Assembly (NCBI GenBank): GCA_947470205.1 | Contig: CANISK010000007.1 | Span: 1 to 17,747, forward strand | DNA length: 17,747 bases | DNA from: Neisseriaceae bacterium | GTDB lineage: Bacteria > Pseudomonadota > Gammaproteobacteria > Burkholderiales > UBA11063 | Direction of reading: 5' to 3' | Notes under the pieces: model-generated | Told to the model about the DNA's origin: nothing | What the model saw: the letters and a program-made list of their open reading frames with translations, nothing else | Database searches by the model: none | In this document: piece after piece, positions 1-5,427 of the stretch | How positions within the stretch are numbered: position 1 is the stretch's first letter | Layout: the number at the start of each line of letters is the position of its first letter | Made by a program: the position numbers and the translations under genes

Positions 1-141
1 TTTATACTTATTATCAATTTCTAATCCATTTGCTATTATATCTACTATTAATTTAAGTAGTTTTAAATCTTTGTTTTGTTTTTTAATTTTCTTTAGATCT
101 TTTTTAAATTGACTTGATGTTCTAATATTCAATATTTTCAT
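1..141 (-). CDS. yafQ: YafQ-like type II toxin (partial, C-terminus off the window)
   Basis: Only the first 47 codons are present; the frame is open to the window edge. The visible N-terminus starts MKILNIRTSSQFKKDLKKIK, a lysine-rich opening typical of the YafQ/RelE family of mRNA interferases, which cleave mRNA on the ribosome. The start codon (139-141) overlaps the antitoxin stop in an ATGA arrangement, the usual translational coupling of a toxin to its antitoxin. The catalytic residues of the family lie further towards the C-terminus and cannot be checked, so activity is unknown. The YafQ name rests on the N-terminus and the DinJ-like partner; another RelE-superfamily toxin is possible. 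Confidence 0.72.
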   Translation of the reverse strand, partial: MKILNIRTSSQFKKDLKKIKKQNKDLKLLKLIVDIIANGLEIDNKYK

Positions 142-395
142 AGATTATCTATCATTTTGTTAAATTCCTCAAGGTTCATTTCAGTGCCCCCACCATTTTC
201 AAGTTCTTCCATTGCAGCTATTGTTTTTTGGTTTGGAATTTTTAGTTCTAATGGAAATGATTGAGTGAGGCATATTTGTTTTAACAACATTCTAACAGCA
301 TCCCCTGTTTTTATTCCCAATTTTTTTAATACTTGCTCGGATTCTTCTCTCAAATTGTGTTCTATTCTAATGTTTAATTGTTCTGTTAAATGCAT
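138..395 (-). CDS. dinJ: RelB/DinJ-family antitoxin
   Basis: An 85-residue protein of typical RelB/DinJ length. The N-terminal part (about residues 5-45) reads as a ribbon-helix-helix DNA-binding domain: a short strand with NIRIEHNLRE, then two helices around EQVLKKLGIKTGDAVRMLL. The remaining acidic tail (ELENGGG, EEFNKMIDNL) would be the toxin-binding region. A Shine-Dalgarno AAGGA lies 7 bases before the ATG. The stop overlaps the start of the downstream toxin. Known members bind their own promoter and neutralise the toxin by direct binding; autoregulation here is inferred from family and from the direct repeat in the promoter. Confidence 0.85.
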   Translation of the reverse strand: MHLTEQLNIRIEHNLREESEQVLKKLGIKTGDAVRMLLKQICLTQSFPLELKIPNQKTIAAMEELENGGGTEMNLEEFNKMIDNL

Positions 396-428
396 TTTAC
401 AATCCTTTATAAAATCTTACACTAATAT

Positions 429-456
429 TGTATAGCATATTATAGCAAAAAATCAA
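429..456 (-). promoter_or_regulatory. Putative promoter/operator of the toxin-antitoxin pair
   Basis: Read on the minus strand, a TTGATT -35-like box (456-451) is followed after 16 bases by a TATACA -10-like box (434-429). A perfect TATAAT also lies between them (444-439). The heptamer TGCTATA occurs twice here (447-441 and 437-431), a plausible operator for the ribbon-helix-helix antitoxin. Which -10 is used cannot be decided by eye. Confidence 0.4.
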
Positions 457-515
457 GTTTATAATTCATTATTATGTAAATAATAGAGAATTGGCAATAA
501 TTTAACAACAAAAAA

Positions 516-534
516 CCCGTTGTTGAATGAATCG
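516..534. repeat. Left terminal inverted repeat of the IS5-family element
   Basis: 19 bp, CCCGTTGTTGAATGAATCG, an exact reverse complement of 1609-1627. Confidence 0.9.
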
Positions 535-615
535 AAAAATAAGTATTTTCAAGCATTTGATCATTAAATTCTGGTATAGTATTGTCATAATAAAGATACA
601 TATAGGATTTTCATA

Positions 616-1551
616 ATGAGTAAAGTAATAAGAGATTGGTCAGCATATAATAACAGCTTGGTAAATCGTGGTTATTTAACTATTTTTGTAAGTAAAGACT
701 TTGCAAAGACTTGGTATGTAAAATATGATGGAACTACCATACGGAAATGTGGAGGACAACCAAAATATACTGATGAAGCAATAACTACATTATTATCTTT
801 GAGATTTATATTTAAGCAACCCTTACGAGCAATGGAGGGATTCGCAAAAAGCTTGGTAGCCATGATGAAACTAGAATTAGATGTACCAGATTATTCCACT
901 TTAAGTAATAAACTTAAGAAAATGAAAATCAGATTGCCATTGCTCACCAATAGTAGGATTGGTCATGTGGTAAGCATTGATTCTACTGGACTTAAGATTC
1001 ATGGACAGGGGGAATGGAATCGTAAAAAACATAGTCAAACAGATAGACGCCAATGGGTTAAGTTACATTTAGCCGTAGATAATGAAAGCATGCAAATCCT
1101 TGCGGTAGAGTCTACAGCTGATGATGTCCATGATTGTGAAGTCTTTAATCAATTTATTGATGCATTACCTGATTCCATTGATAAAGTATTAGGTGATGGG
1201 GCTTATGATGCTGTTGGTGCATATAAGAAGAGTGATGATAATGGCATCAATTTGGTTGCCCTACCTAGAGATAACGCAGTAGTTGACACCAATAATACTG
1301 ATTCACATGTCCTTAGGCGAAATGAACATATTGAGAGATACCAAAATAAAGGACTCTATGCTTGGGCTAATAAAAACTCATACTGGGATCGTAATCGAGT
1401 GGAAACAACTATGGGTAGATTTAAAACTACGCTCTCTGGAACTTTAGCTTCAAGAAAAGTAGAATCTCAGCAGAATGAAATCATAATAAAATGTGAAATA
1501 TTGAATAAATTTGCAAGTATTACTATGCCTTTACAGGATAGTGCTGTGTAA
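616..1551 (+). CDS. IS5-family DDE transposase
   Basis: A 311-residue transposase of the IS5/IS1182-like DDE group that cuts and joins the element ends. Residues 30-110 carry the N-terminal helical DUF772-like region (RKCGGQPKYTDEA, then PLRAMEGF). The catalytic triad is visible as D122 (VSIDSTGLKI), D194 (VLGDGAYD) and E263 (NRVETTMGRFK, the family's Y/R-x2-E-type signature). The ATG at 616 has AGGA at 604-607. No frameshift or stop interrupts the reading frame, so the enzyme is likely functional. It is the only long gene of the element and lies in its expected position between the inverted ends. Confidence 0.93.
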   Translation: MSKVIRDWSAYNNSLVNRGYLTIFVSKDFAKTWYVKYDGTTIRKCGGQPKYTDEAITTLLSLRFIFKQPLRAMEGFAKSLVAMMKLELDVPDYSTLSNKLKKMKIRLPLLTNSRIGHVVSIDSTGLKIHGQGEWNRKKHSQTDRRQWVKLHLAVDNESMQILAVESTADDVHDCEVFNQFIDALPDSIDKVLGDGAYDAVGAYKKSDDNGINLVALPRDNAVVDTNNTDSHVLRRNEHIERYQNKGLYAWANKNSYWDRNRVETTMGRFKTTLSGTLASRKVESQQNEIIIKCEILNKFASITMPLQDSAV

Positions 1552-1608
1552 ATTGGATGGAGTAGGGGTAGTATATCCTGAATTTGGATATCTACCTCTA
1601 AAAAATGA

Positions 1609-1627
1609 CGATTCATTCAACAACGGG
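1609..1627. repeat. Right terminal inverted repeat of the IS5-family element
   Basis: 19 bp, exact reverse complement of 516-534; it lies 57 bases after the transposase stop. Confidence 0.9.
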
Positions 1628-1745
1628 AAATTCTACCCTATATTTCGCAAGTTATCACGCGCATTTATTTAATTTCAAATCCACTTGTTTTTCCTTAGTA
1701 GGCCTTCTAACCTTAACCGAATGCCATTGTCCGGGTTAGAACCAC
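1628..1745. other. Non-coding stretch between IS5 and the IS1595 relic
   Basis: No convincing gene. An 8-bp inverted repeat, TTCTAACC (1705-1712) and GGTTAGAA (1734-1741), encloses 21 bases. A short minus-strand frame ending at about 1677 reads NPDNGIRLRLEGLLRKNKWI, which could be the tail of a lost gene, but nothing upstream supports it. Confidence 0.3.
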
Positions 1746-1810
1746 AAAGCACTCCTTGGGTCACTGATAAAATTGATGGTAACTTAAGGTCCTGAAACCC
1801 ATATAGAGCC
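1746..1810 (+). mobile_element. IS1595-family end fragment (relic)
   Basis: These 65 bases are an inverted near-copy of the left end of the IS1595 element at 3343-4387. Positions 1746-1787 still encode the transposase C-terminus KALLGSLIKLMVT and stop on the plus strand. Positions 1788-1810 are the 23-bp terminal repeat, with differences at its inner end (GGTCCTG instead of GACCCTG). Homology stops abruptly at 1746. The fragment's outer end faces the repeat-protein gene. Confidence 0.82.
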
Positions 1811-1837
1811 ACAATCTATAGAATATAATAATTTTTA

Positions 1838-3181
1838 TTATTTACTATCATTATTAAGCTTATAAATTCCATCCAAATTCAAATAACCTTCATTCAAACT
1901 CAAATAACCTTCATCCAAACTCAAATCACCTTCATTGAAATTAAAATCACCTTCATTGAAATTAAAATCACCTTCATTGAAATTAAAATCACCTTCATTG
2001 AAATTAAAACCAGCAAAAATATCTTGATTCAATACATCACAAGCACCAATAAAATCAGTCCCTACAAATTGTGATGCTTCATTTGTAGGTAAAGGTGGTA
2101 ATTTGTTAAGCATCTTATTAATTGTATTTTGATATTTTACATAATTATTACTCATATATTGCACTTTATTCTGAAAGTTTAATAAAATGTTTTTGAGCCG
2201 GCAAGAGTGATAATCACTAATAATTTGTTGCACATTAAATTCAGATAACTTTTGTTGTCTCTGTTCAGTATTAGTTAAAGATAGCATATGGATTAAAATG
2301 ATGCTTAAACGATTCCACCCCACACTTATAACATTAATTGCATCAGCAATTTTAGAACCAGCTCCACTAAGCATACTAGAGATACTTTTAGCATCAAACC
2401 CTAAGTTGCGTAATCGATTTGCATTATTAACTAATGCATTAATTGCATCACCAATTTTAGAACCAGCTCCACTAAGCATACTAGAGATACTTTTAGCATC
2501 AAACCCTAAGTTTTGTAATTGATTTGCATCATTAACTAATGCATTAATTGCATCACCAATTTTAGAACCAGCCCCACTAAGCATACTAGAGATACTTTTA
2601 GCATCAAACCCTAAGTTTCGTAATCGATCTGCATTATTAACTAATGCATTAATTGCATCACCAATTTTAGAACCAGCTCCACTAAGCATACTAGAGATAC
2701 TTTTAGCGTCAAACCCTAAGTTTCGTAATTGAGTTGCATTATTACCTAATGTATTAATTGCATCACCAATTTTAGAACAAACTCCATGTAGCATACTAGA
2801 GATATTTTTAACGTTAAACTTCATTGCATCTAGCATCGTAAGTGCGTTTATGATTATATCTTTCTTTGCATCTAGTGTTTTTATAAATTTAGACGATAAA
2901 TTAGAACTTTTTGCAATTGATGTAAAAAAAGTTTTTGTTATCTGAATTGTTAGTGGTATTTTATTGTTGATTGCTTGAACTATAGAGTTTATACCTGGAT
3001 TTGTATCATTATTTTGAGGATCAACAGGTTGAGAGTGTTGAGGTATATCAATGAATTGCTGTTCTTGTGGAAAGAATTGATAATTATTATCAAAGGAGTT
3101 ATTAGAGCTTGATTTAAAATAATTACGTAAGTCTGTTGGGGGTTCTCTCTTGAGTGAGGGTAAGGGTGAATGCGAATTCAT
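1838..3181 (-). CDS. Two-helix tandem-repeat protein with acidic heptad-repeat tail; possible TALE-like fold
   Basis: A 447-residue protein of unknown function. Residues 1-65 are polar and disordered-looking; no signal peptide. Residues 66-120 are helical and may cap the solenoid. Five 35-residue repeats follow (121-295). Repeats 2-5 are almost identical and begin GFDAKSISSMLSGAGSK; repeat 1 is divergent (FNVKNISSMLHGVCSK). Each reads as helix, GAGS loop, longer helix (IGDAINALVNNA). Residues 315-345 (FNVQQIIS...) look like a degenerate last repeat. Residues 392-440 are seven 7-residue units: FNFNEGD four times, then LSLDEGY, LSLNEGY, LNLDGIY. An AAGGA lies 6 bases before the ATG. The pattern G-F, I+5, hydrophobic+8/9, G+14 and later A-[IL]-x-A-[LV] resembles TALE/BurrH repeats with two residues inserted. 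That relation is inferred by eye; another alpha-solenoid is possible. The gene lies between inverted IS1595 ends. Confidence 0.72.
   Translation of the reverse strand: MNSHSPLPSLKREPPTDLRNYFKSSSNNSFDNNYQFFPQEQQFIDIPQHSQPVDPQNNDTNPGINSIVQAINNKIPLTIQITKTFFTSIAKSSNLSSKFIKTLDAKKDIIINALTMLDAMKFNVKNISSMLHGVCSKIGDAINTLGNNATQLRNLGFDAKSISSMLSGAGSKIGDAINALVNNADRLRNLGFDAKSISSMLSGAGSKIGDAINALVNDANQLQNLGFDAKSISSMLSGAGSKIGDAINALVNNANRLRNLGFDAKSISSMLSGAGSKIADAINVISVGWNRLSIILIHMLSLTNTEQRQQKLSEFNVQQIISDYHSCRLKNILLNFQNKVQYMSNNYVKYQNTINKMLNKLPPLPTNEASQFVGTDFIGACDVLNQDIFAGFNFNEGDFNFNEGDFNFNEGDFNFNEGDLSLDEGYLSLNEGYLNLDGIYKLNNDSK
1862..2008 (-). repeat. Seven tandem 21-bp repeats (acidic heptapeptides)
   Basis: Exactly 7 x 21 bp near the 3' end of the repeat-protein gene. 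The first four units encode FNFNEGD and are almost identical in DNA. The last three encode LSLDEGY, LSLNEGY and LNLDGIY. The unit is a multiple of three, so copy-number change keeps the frame. Confidence 0.9.
2297..2821 (-). repeat. Five tandem 105-bp repeats (35-residue units)
   Basis: Exactly 5 x 105 bp inside the repeat-protein gene, with GF starts at residues 156, 191, 226 and 261 and the divergent first unit at 121. Units 2-5 differ at only a few bases, indicating recent duplication or gene conversion. The first unit (about 2717-2821) and the end of the last unit have drifted. Confidence 0.93.
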
Positions 3182-3229
3182 GTAAGATCCTTAAAAATGG
3201 GCGTATGCCTGTGTTAGTTTTGCATTTTC

Positions 3230-3269
3230 ATAATCAAGGTGTAACTTAGCTAATTTACACCTTGATTAT
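3230..3269. promoter_or_regulatory. 40-bp near-perfect palindrome upstream of the repeat-protein gene
   Basis: Arms ATAATCAAGGTGTAA (3230-3244) and TTACACCTTGATTAT (3255-3269) are exact reverse complements. The centre TTAGCTAA (3246-3253) is itself palindromic, so only the pair 3245/3254 fails over 40 bp. No T-run follows on either strand, arguing against a simple terminator. On the minus strand it overlaps a possible -10 box, so it could be an operator; if transcribed it would form a strong hairpin in the 5' leader. Confidence 0.7.
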
Positions 3270-3294
3270 TCAAAAGCTCTAAAATTTAAAACAA
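3265..3294 (-). promoter_or_regulatory. Possible promoter of the repeat-protein gene
   Basis: Minus strand: TTGTTT (3294-3289), 18-base spacer, AATAAT (3270-3265). The -10-like box overlaps the end of the 40-bp palindrome. Weak matches in AT-rich DNA; offered only because of the position about 85 bases before the ATG. Confidence 0.3.
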
Positions 3295-3342
3295 AAATGC
3301 CAGCACATATAGTAAAATTCGTCTTTTTAAGCTAAAGATTTT

Positions 3343-3365
3343 GGCTCTATATGGGTTTCAGGGTC
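3343..3365. repeat. IS1595-family terminal inverted repeat (transposase 3' side)
   Basis: 23 bp, exact reverse complement of 4365-4387; a slightly diverged third copy lies at 1788-1810. Confidence 0.9.
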
Positions 3366-4296
3366 TTAAGTTACCATCAATTTTATCAGTGACCCAAGGA
3401 GTGCTTTACCTCGTTTTTTAGTATTATGTATAAACTCAAAAAAACCTAAGTATATCGGTAGCTTTTCTTGAAAAATACCCCTATGTGGTCTAAGCCAAGA
3501 TCGTAATAGTGACCAAAAACCTTCCATTGTATTAACATGGACTTCATGAAATCCATCACCATCTTCATCCCTTGCATATTCACCACTTCCATGATTGACT
3601 GTTTTATGCAAATAACCCCATTGCTCTAGTCTAGCGTAAATATCATACTCATCTGTATAAATTAACGTACCAGGAGAACAAGAGCCTCAATTATTGGCTG
3701 TATAGTCACCTGTTTAACGTTGGATAACATTCGTATTACAACTTAACCGCCTCTTTGAATAGCTCCAAATATTGGAGGTTTTTCTTTTTCTAAAGTTCCA
3801 CGCCCACGAGCACCTTTTAGTCTTCTTATTCGCCCCAACCGATCTTTTTTTTAACAGCTTCAGGATTGCCTTTATGTCCAGCAACCACATACATTTCATC
3901 AAATTCCACTTCACCTGATAGTTGCACTTCTGGCTTTTTATCAACAATTCCATTGCGTAATATTTCAGCCATATATTGAGCATCATCTTTATTTAGGCTC
4001 AACTCTTGAGCTATTTGATTAGTTGATAAATTTAAGCCCAAAAAATATAGAAAAATTATCCAAACTTTCAATGATTGGTGATGCCCAGCAAATACTGTAT
4101 TTGTTAGATCATCAAAGCGTTTTGTGCATGTCTTGCATTCATAACGTTGTTTATGTACTTCAACTTCGTCTTTACCTCTTTTTATTACATCAATTGATTT
4201 GCAATGTGGGCAACACACCTTCTCTGGCCATCTTAATTCGCGGACAGTATTGTAACAACTAGCACTATCAATCAAATTTTGTATTTTAATTTCCAT
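3366..4296 (-). pseudogene. IS1595-family transposase pseudogene (two frameshifts and one stop)
   Basis: Reading the minus strand from 4296, the N-terminal part has a zinc ribbon (CCPHCKS ... YECKTCTKRF), a helical region and the first catalytic acidic motif (VEFDEMYVVAGHKGNPEAVKKK). The frame is lost in an 8-A run (plus-strand T-run at 3845-3852); nine would restore the expected ...KKDRLGRIRRLKGARGRG. That frame then meets a TAA after FGAIQRGG, where a CAA codon fits. A further one-base loss occurs before PGTLIYTDEY. The C-terminal part resumes cleanly (YTDEYDIYARLEQWGY, VNTMEGFWSLLRSWLRPHRG, KALLGSLIKLMVT) to the stop at 3366. Three independent lesions make this a dead gene rather than programmed frameshifting. 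Confidence 0.88.
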
Positions 4297-4364
4297 ATTC
4301 GTGAGCTTTCATGTGTTTTTAAAATAAGACCCATAATATCTCATGAAATGCCTCATTTTGTCAA

Positions 4365-4387
4365 GACCCTGAAACCCATATAGAGCC
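4365..4387. repeat. IS1595-family terminal inverted repeat (transposase 5' side)
   Basis: 23 bp, exact reverse complement of 3343-3365. Confidence 0.9.
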
Positions 4388-4504
4388 TAAATTTTTTGTT
4401 GCATCTTAAGTCAACGGATGTCAATTTAGATTTCAACAATCATCATTGTATACTATCTAACACACAAAATAAAAGTGACAAATTTGTGTCATGAGAGAAA
4501 AAGC

Positions 4505-4530
4505 TTGTGACGTGGAAGTTATGATATAAT
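4505..4530 (+). promoter_or_regulatory. Putative extended -10 promoter for the T4SS operon
   Basis: TATAAT at 4525-4530 is preceded by TG at 4522-4523, the extended -10 form. A TTGTGA at 4505-4510 is present, but its 14-base spacing is short. The palindrome ACAAATTTGT lies just upstream (4478-4487) and could be an operator. Transcripts from here would carry a leader of about 240 bases before trbC. Confidence 0.45.
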
Positions 4531-4734
4531 TTTTACAATCTCAAACATATGTTTTAAGGTATATTAGAACAAATGAATGGCTATTATTTTTAGTGGAGCA
4601 TGAAGTCCGGCTGTTGATATGCCAAAATACTTATGTAAAAAACTGCAATTAGTATATTAATTCAAATATAAAAAATTTCATAAATACAACATGTTATATT
4701 ATCAATGAAATTAAATAATTATATTTTTGCGTCT

Positions 4735-4756
4735 AAGGTGGTAGAATTACCACTTT
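4735..4756 (+). promoter_or_regulatory. Hairpin immediately upstream of trbC
   Basis: AAGGTGGTA (4735-4743) pairs with TACCACTTT (4748-4756), nine pairs including one G-U, around a GAAT loop. No U-run follows. The trbC Shine-Dalgarno (AGGGAG, 4766-4771) begins 10 bases later. AGGTG (4736-4740) could alternatively pair with CACCT (4761-4765), giving two exclusive structures next to the ribosome site. Confidence 0.45.
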
Positions 4757-4779
4757 CATGCACCTAGGGAGATGTTACT

Positions 4780-5091
4780 GTGAGCAATAAATTGTTACAA
4801 ATATTTCGAATATTGGTATTGATCTGCATAAGTAAATTTATGTATGCGTTAGATGCAAGTGGGATACACATTACCGGTGTGTCTGATATGCTTAGCGATG
4901 GCGAGGATTTATTGAAATTTGCTGCCAAATGGGGCGGGATAGCGACTGTTGTGGGTGCAGCTGTGGCACTCGGCTCTGGTAGATTGCATTCTGATATTGC
5001 ACAAGTGGTATTTAGAATTTTACTGGTGATTGGATTATTAATTGCTGCATTTTCTTATTTTGGGACAAAAATTAATGGATATGCATTTTGA
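4780..5091 (+). CDS. trbC: TrbC/VirB2-family conjugative pilin
   Basis: A 103-residue pilin precursor. Residues 1-24 form a hydrophobic signal segment ending in an A-rich site (MYA/LDA). Two membrane segments follow at about 52-66 (GGIATVVGAAVAL) and 77-95 (VVFRILLVIGLLIAAFSYF), the two-helix layout of TrbC/VirB2. The start is GTG, chosen because AGGGAG lies 8 bases before it and no internal ATG keeps the signal. In RP4 the TrbC pilin is trimmed and cyclised by TraF; a TraF homologue sits at the end of this operon, so a cyclic pilin is inferred. Primary sequence is poorly conserved in this family, so the call relies on layout and position before trbD. Confidence 0.78.
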   Translation: MSNKLLQIFRILVLICISKFMYALDASGIHITGVSDMLSDGEDLLKFAAKWGGIATVVGAAVALGSGRLHSDIAQVVFRILLVIGLLIAAFSYFGTKINGYAF

Positions 5092-5101
5092 TAGTCTGTA
5101 A

Positions 5102-5407
5102 ATGTTAAAACAAAACCAGATTCACAAATCACTCCATAAGCCAGTACTATTTTTTGGGTGCGAACGCTTACCTTTCACAGTTTTAACCTTACTTTGTAGT
5201 ATTGTTATTTTAGAATACCAGTCATTTTTTGCACTTTTTGGGGCTTTTATTTTGTATTTGTTGGGTGTTATGTTTATTAGAAGAGTGAACGGTACGGATG
5301 TGCAATTTTTTCATTGTTTATTTCGCTATATTCGCTACTATTCAGATTACTACCCCACCCATGCCTTTTATTCTAGGCGATATAAATCACATCAGATTAT
5401 TAAATAA
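5102..5407 (+). CDS. trbD: TrbD/VirB3-family inner-membrane T4SS protein
   Basis: A 101-residue protein opening with the TrbD-type stretch HKSLHKPVLFFGCERLPF, followed by two close membrane segments (about 24-38 and 41-59). The C-terminal third is cytoplasmic-looking, aromatic and basic, as in VirB3/TrbD. In known systems it works beside the VirB4-type ATPase TrbE in the inner membrane and is needed for pilus formation. It starts 10 bases after trbC and ends 20 bases before trbE. No strong Shine-Dalgarno is visible (GTAAATG), so coupling to trbC translation is likely. Confidence 0.83.
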   Translation: MLKQNQIHKSLHKPVLFFGCERLPFTVLTLLCSIVILEYQSFFALFGAFILYLLGVMFIRRVNGTDVQFFHCLFRYIRYYSDYYPTHAFYSRRYKSHQIIK

Positions 5408-5427
5408 TTCATATTAGGTACAAAAAA

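Larger units (their letters stand above)
516..1627 (+). mobile_element. IS5-family insertion sequence, apparently intact
   Basis: A 1112-bp element bounded by perfect 19-bp inverted repeats: CCCGTTGTTGAATGAATCG at 516-534 and its exact reverse complement at 1609-1627. It contains a single full-length transposase gene. The flanking bases are AAA on both sides, compatible with a short target duplication but not convincing in such A-rich DNA. Intact ends and an open transposase suggest a recent arrival that could still be mobile. Confidence 0.88.
3343..4387 (-). mobile_element. IS1595-family (ISXO2-like) insertion sequence, ends intact, transposase broken
   Basis: A 1045-bp element with 23-bp inverted repeats, exact at both ends: the left (3343-3365) begins GGCTCTATATGGGTTTCAGG and the right (4365-4387) is its reverse complement. 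The 8 bases outside are AAGATTTT (left) and TAAATTTT (right), a 6/8 match that could be a decayed 8-bp duplication, the length usual for IS1595. The transposase inside is a pseudogene, so movement would need an enzyme supplied in trans. Confidence 0.88.
4388..4779. other. Non-coding leader region of the T4SS operon
   Basis: 392 bases without a supportable gene, between the IS1595 right end and trbC. It holds a 10-bp palindrome ACAAATTTGT (4478-4487) flanked by GTGACA and GTGTCA, an extended -10 promoter-like site (to 4530), and a 9-bp stem hairpin (4735-4756). Only tiny frames are present, for example a 6-codon one at 4573-4593. A transfer origin could lie here, but I see no recognisable nic motif. 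Confidence 0.5.

Noticed and set aside
1705..1741. TTCTAACC / GGTTAGAA pair as an integron attC site
   Set aside because: Too short (under 40 bases), the core consensus is imperfect, and no cassette or integrase is present.
1677..1810. Minus-strand frame ending NPDNGIRLRLEGLLRKNKWI
   Set aside because: It runs through the IS1595 terminal repeat in antisense, has no start or family match I recognise, and is under 50 codons; mentioned only as a possible gene tail.
2298..2522. Plus-strand 74-residue frame over the 105-bp repeats
   Set aside because: It is the antisense of the repeat-protein gene; its own repetition is forced by the DNA repeats, and it has no ribosome site.
1862..2821. CRISPR array
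   Set aside because: The repeats are contiguous, in-frame coding units without spacers.
3714..3986. Separate 90-residue minus-strand gene
   Set aside because: An out-of-frame shadow of the IS1595 transposase pseudogene.
4573..4593. Leader peptide (6 codons) before trbC
   Set aside because: No run of regulatory codons, no adjacent attenuator with a U-run; chance frame in AT-rich DNA.
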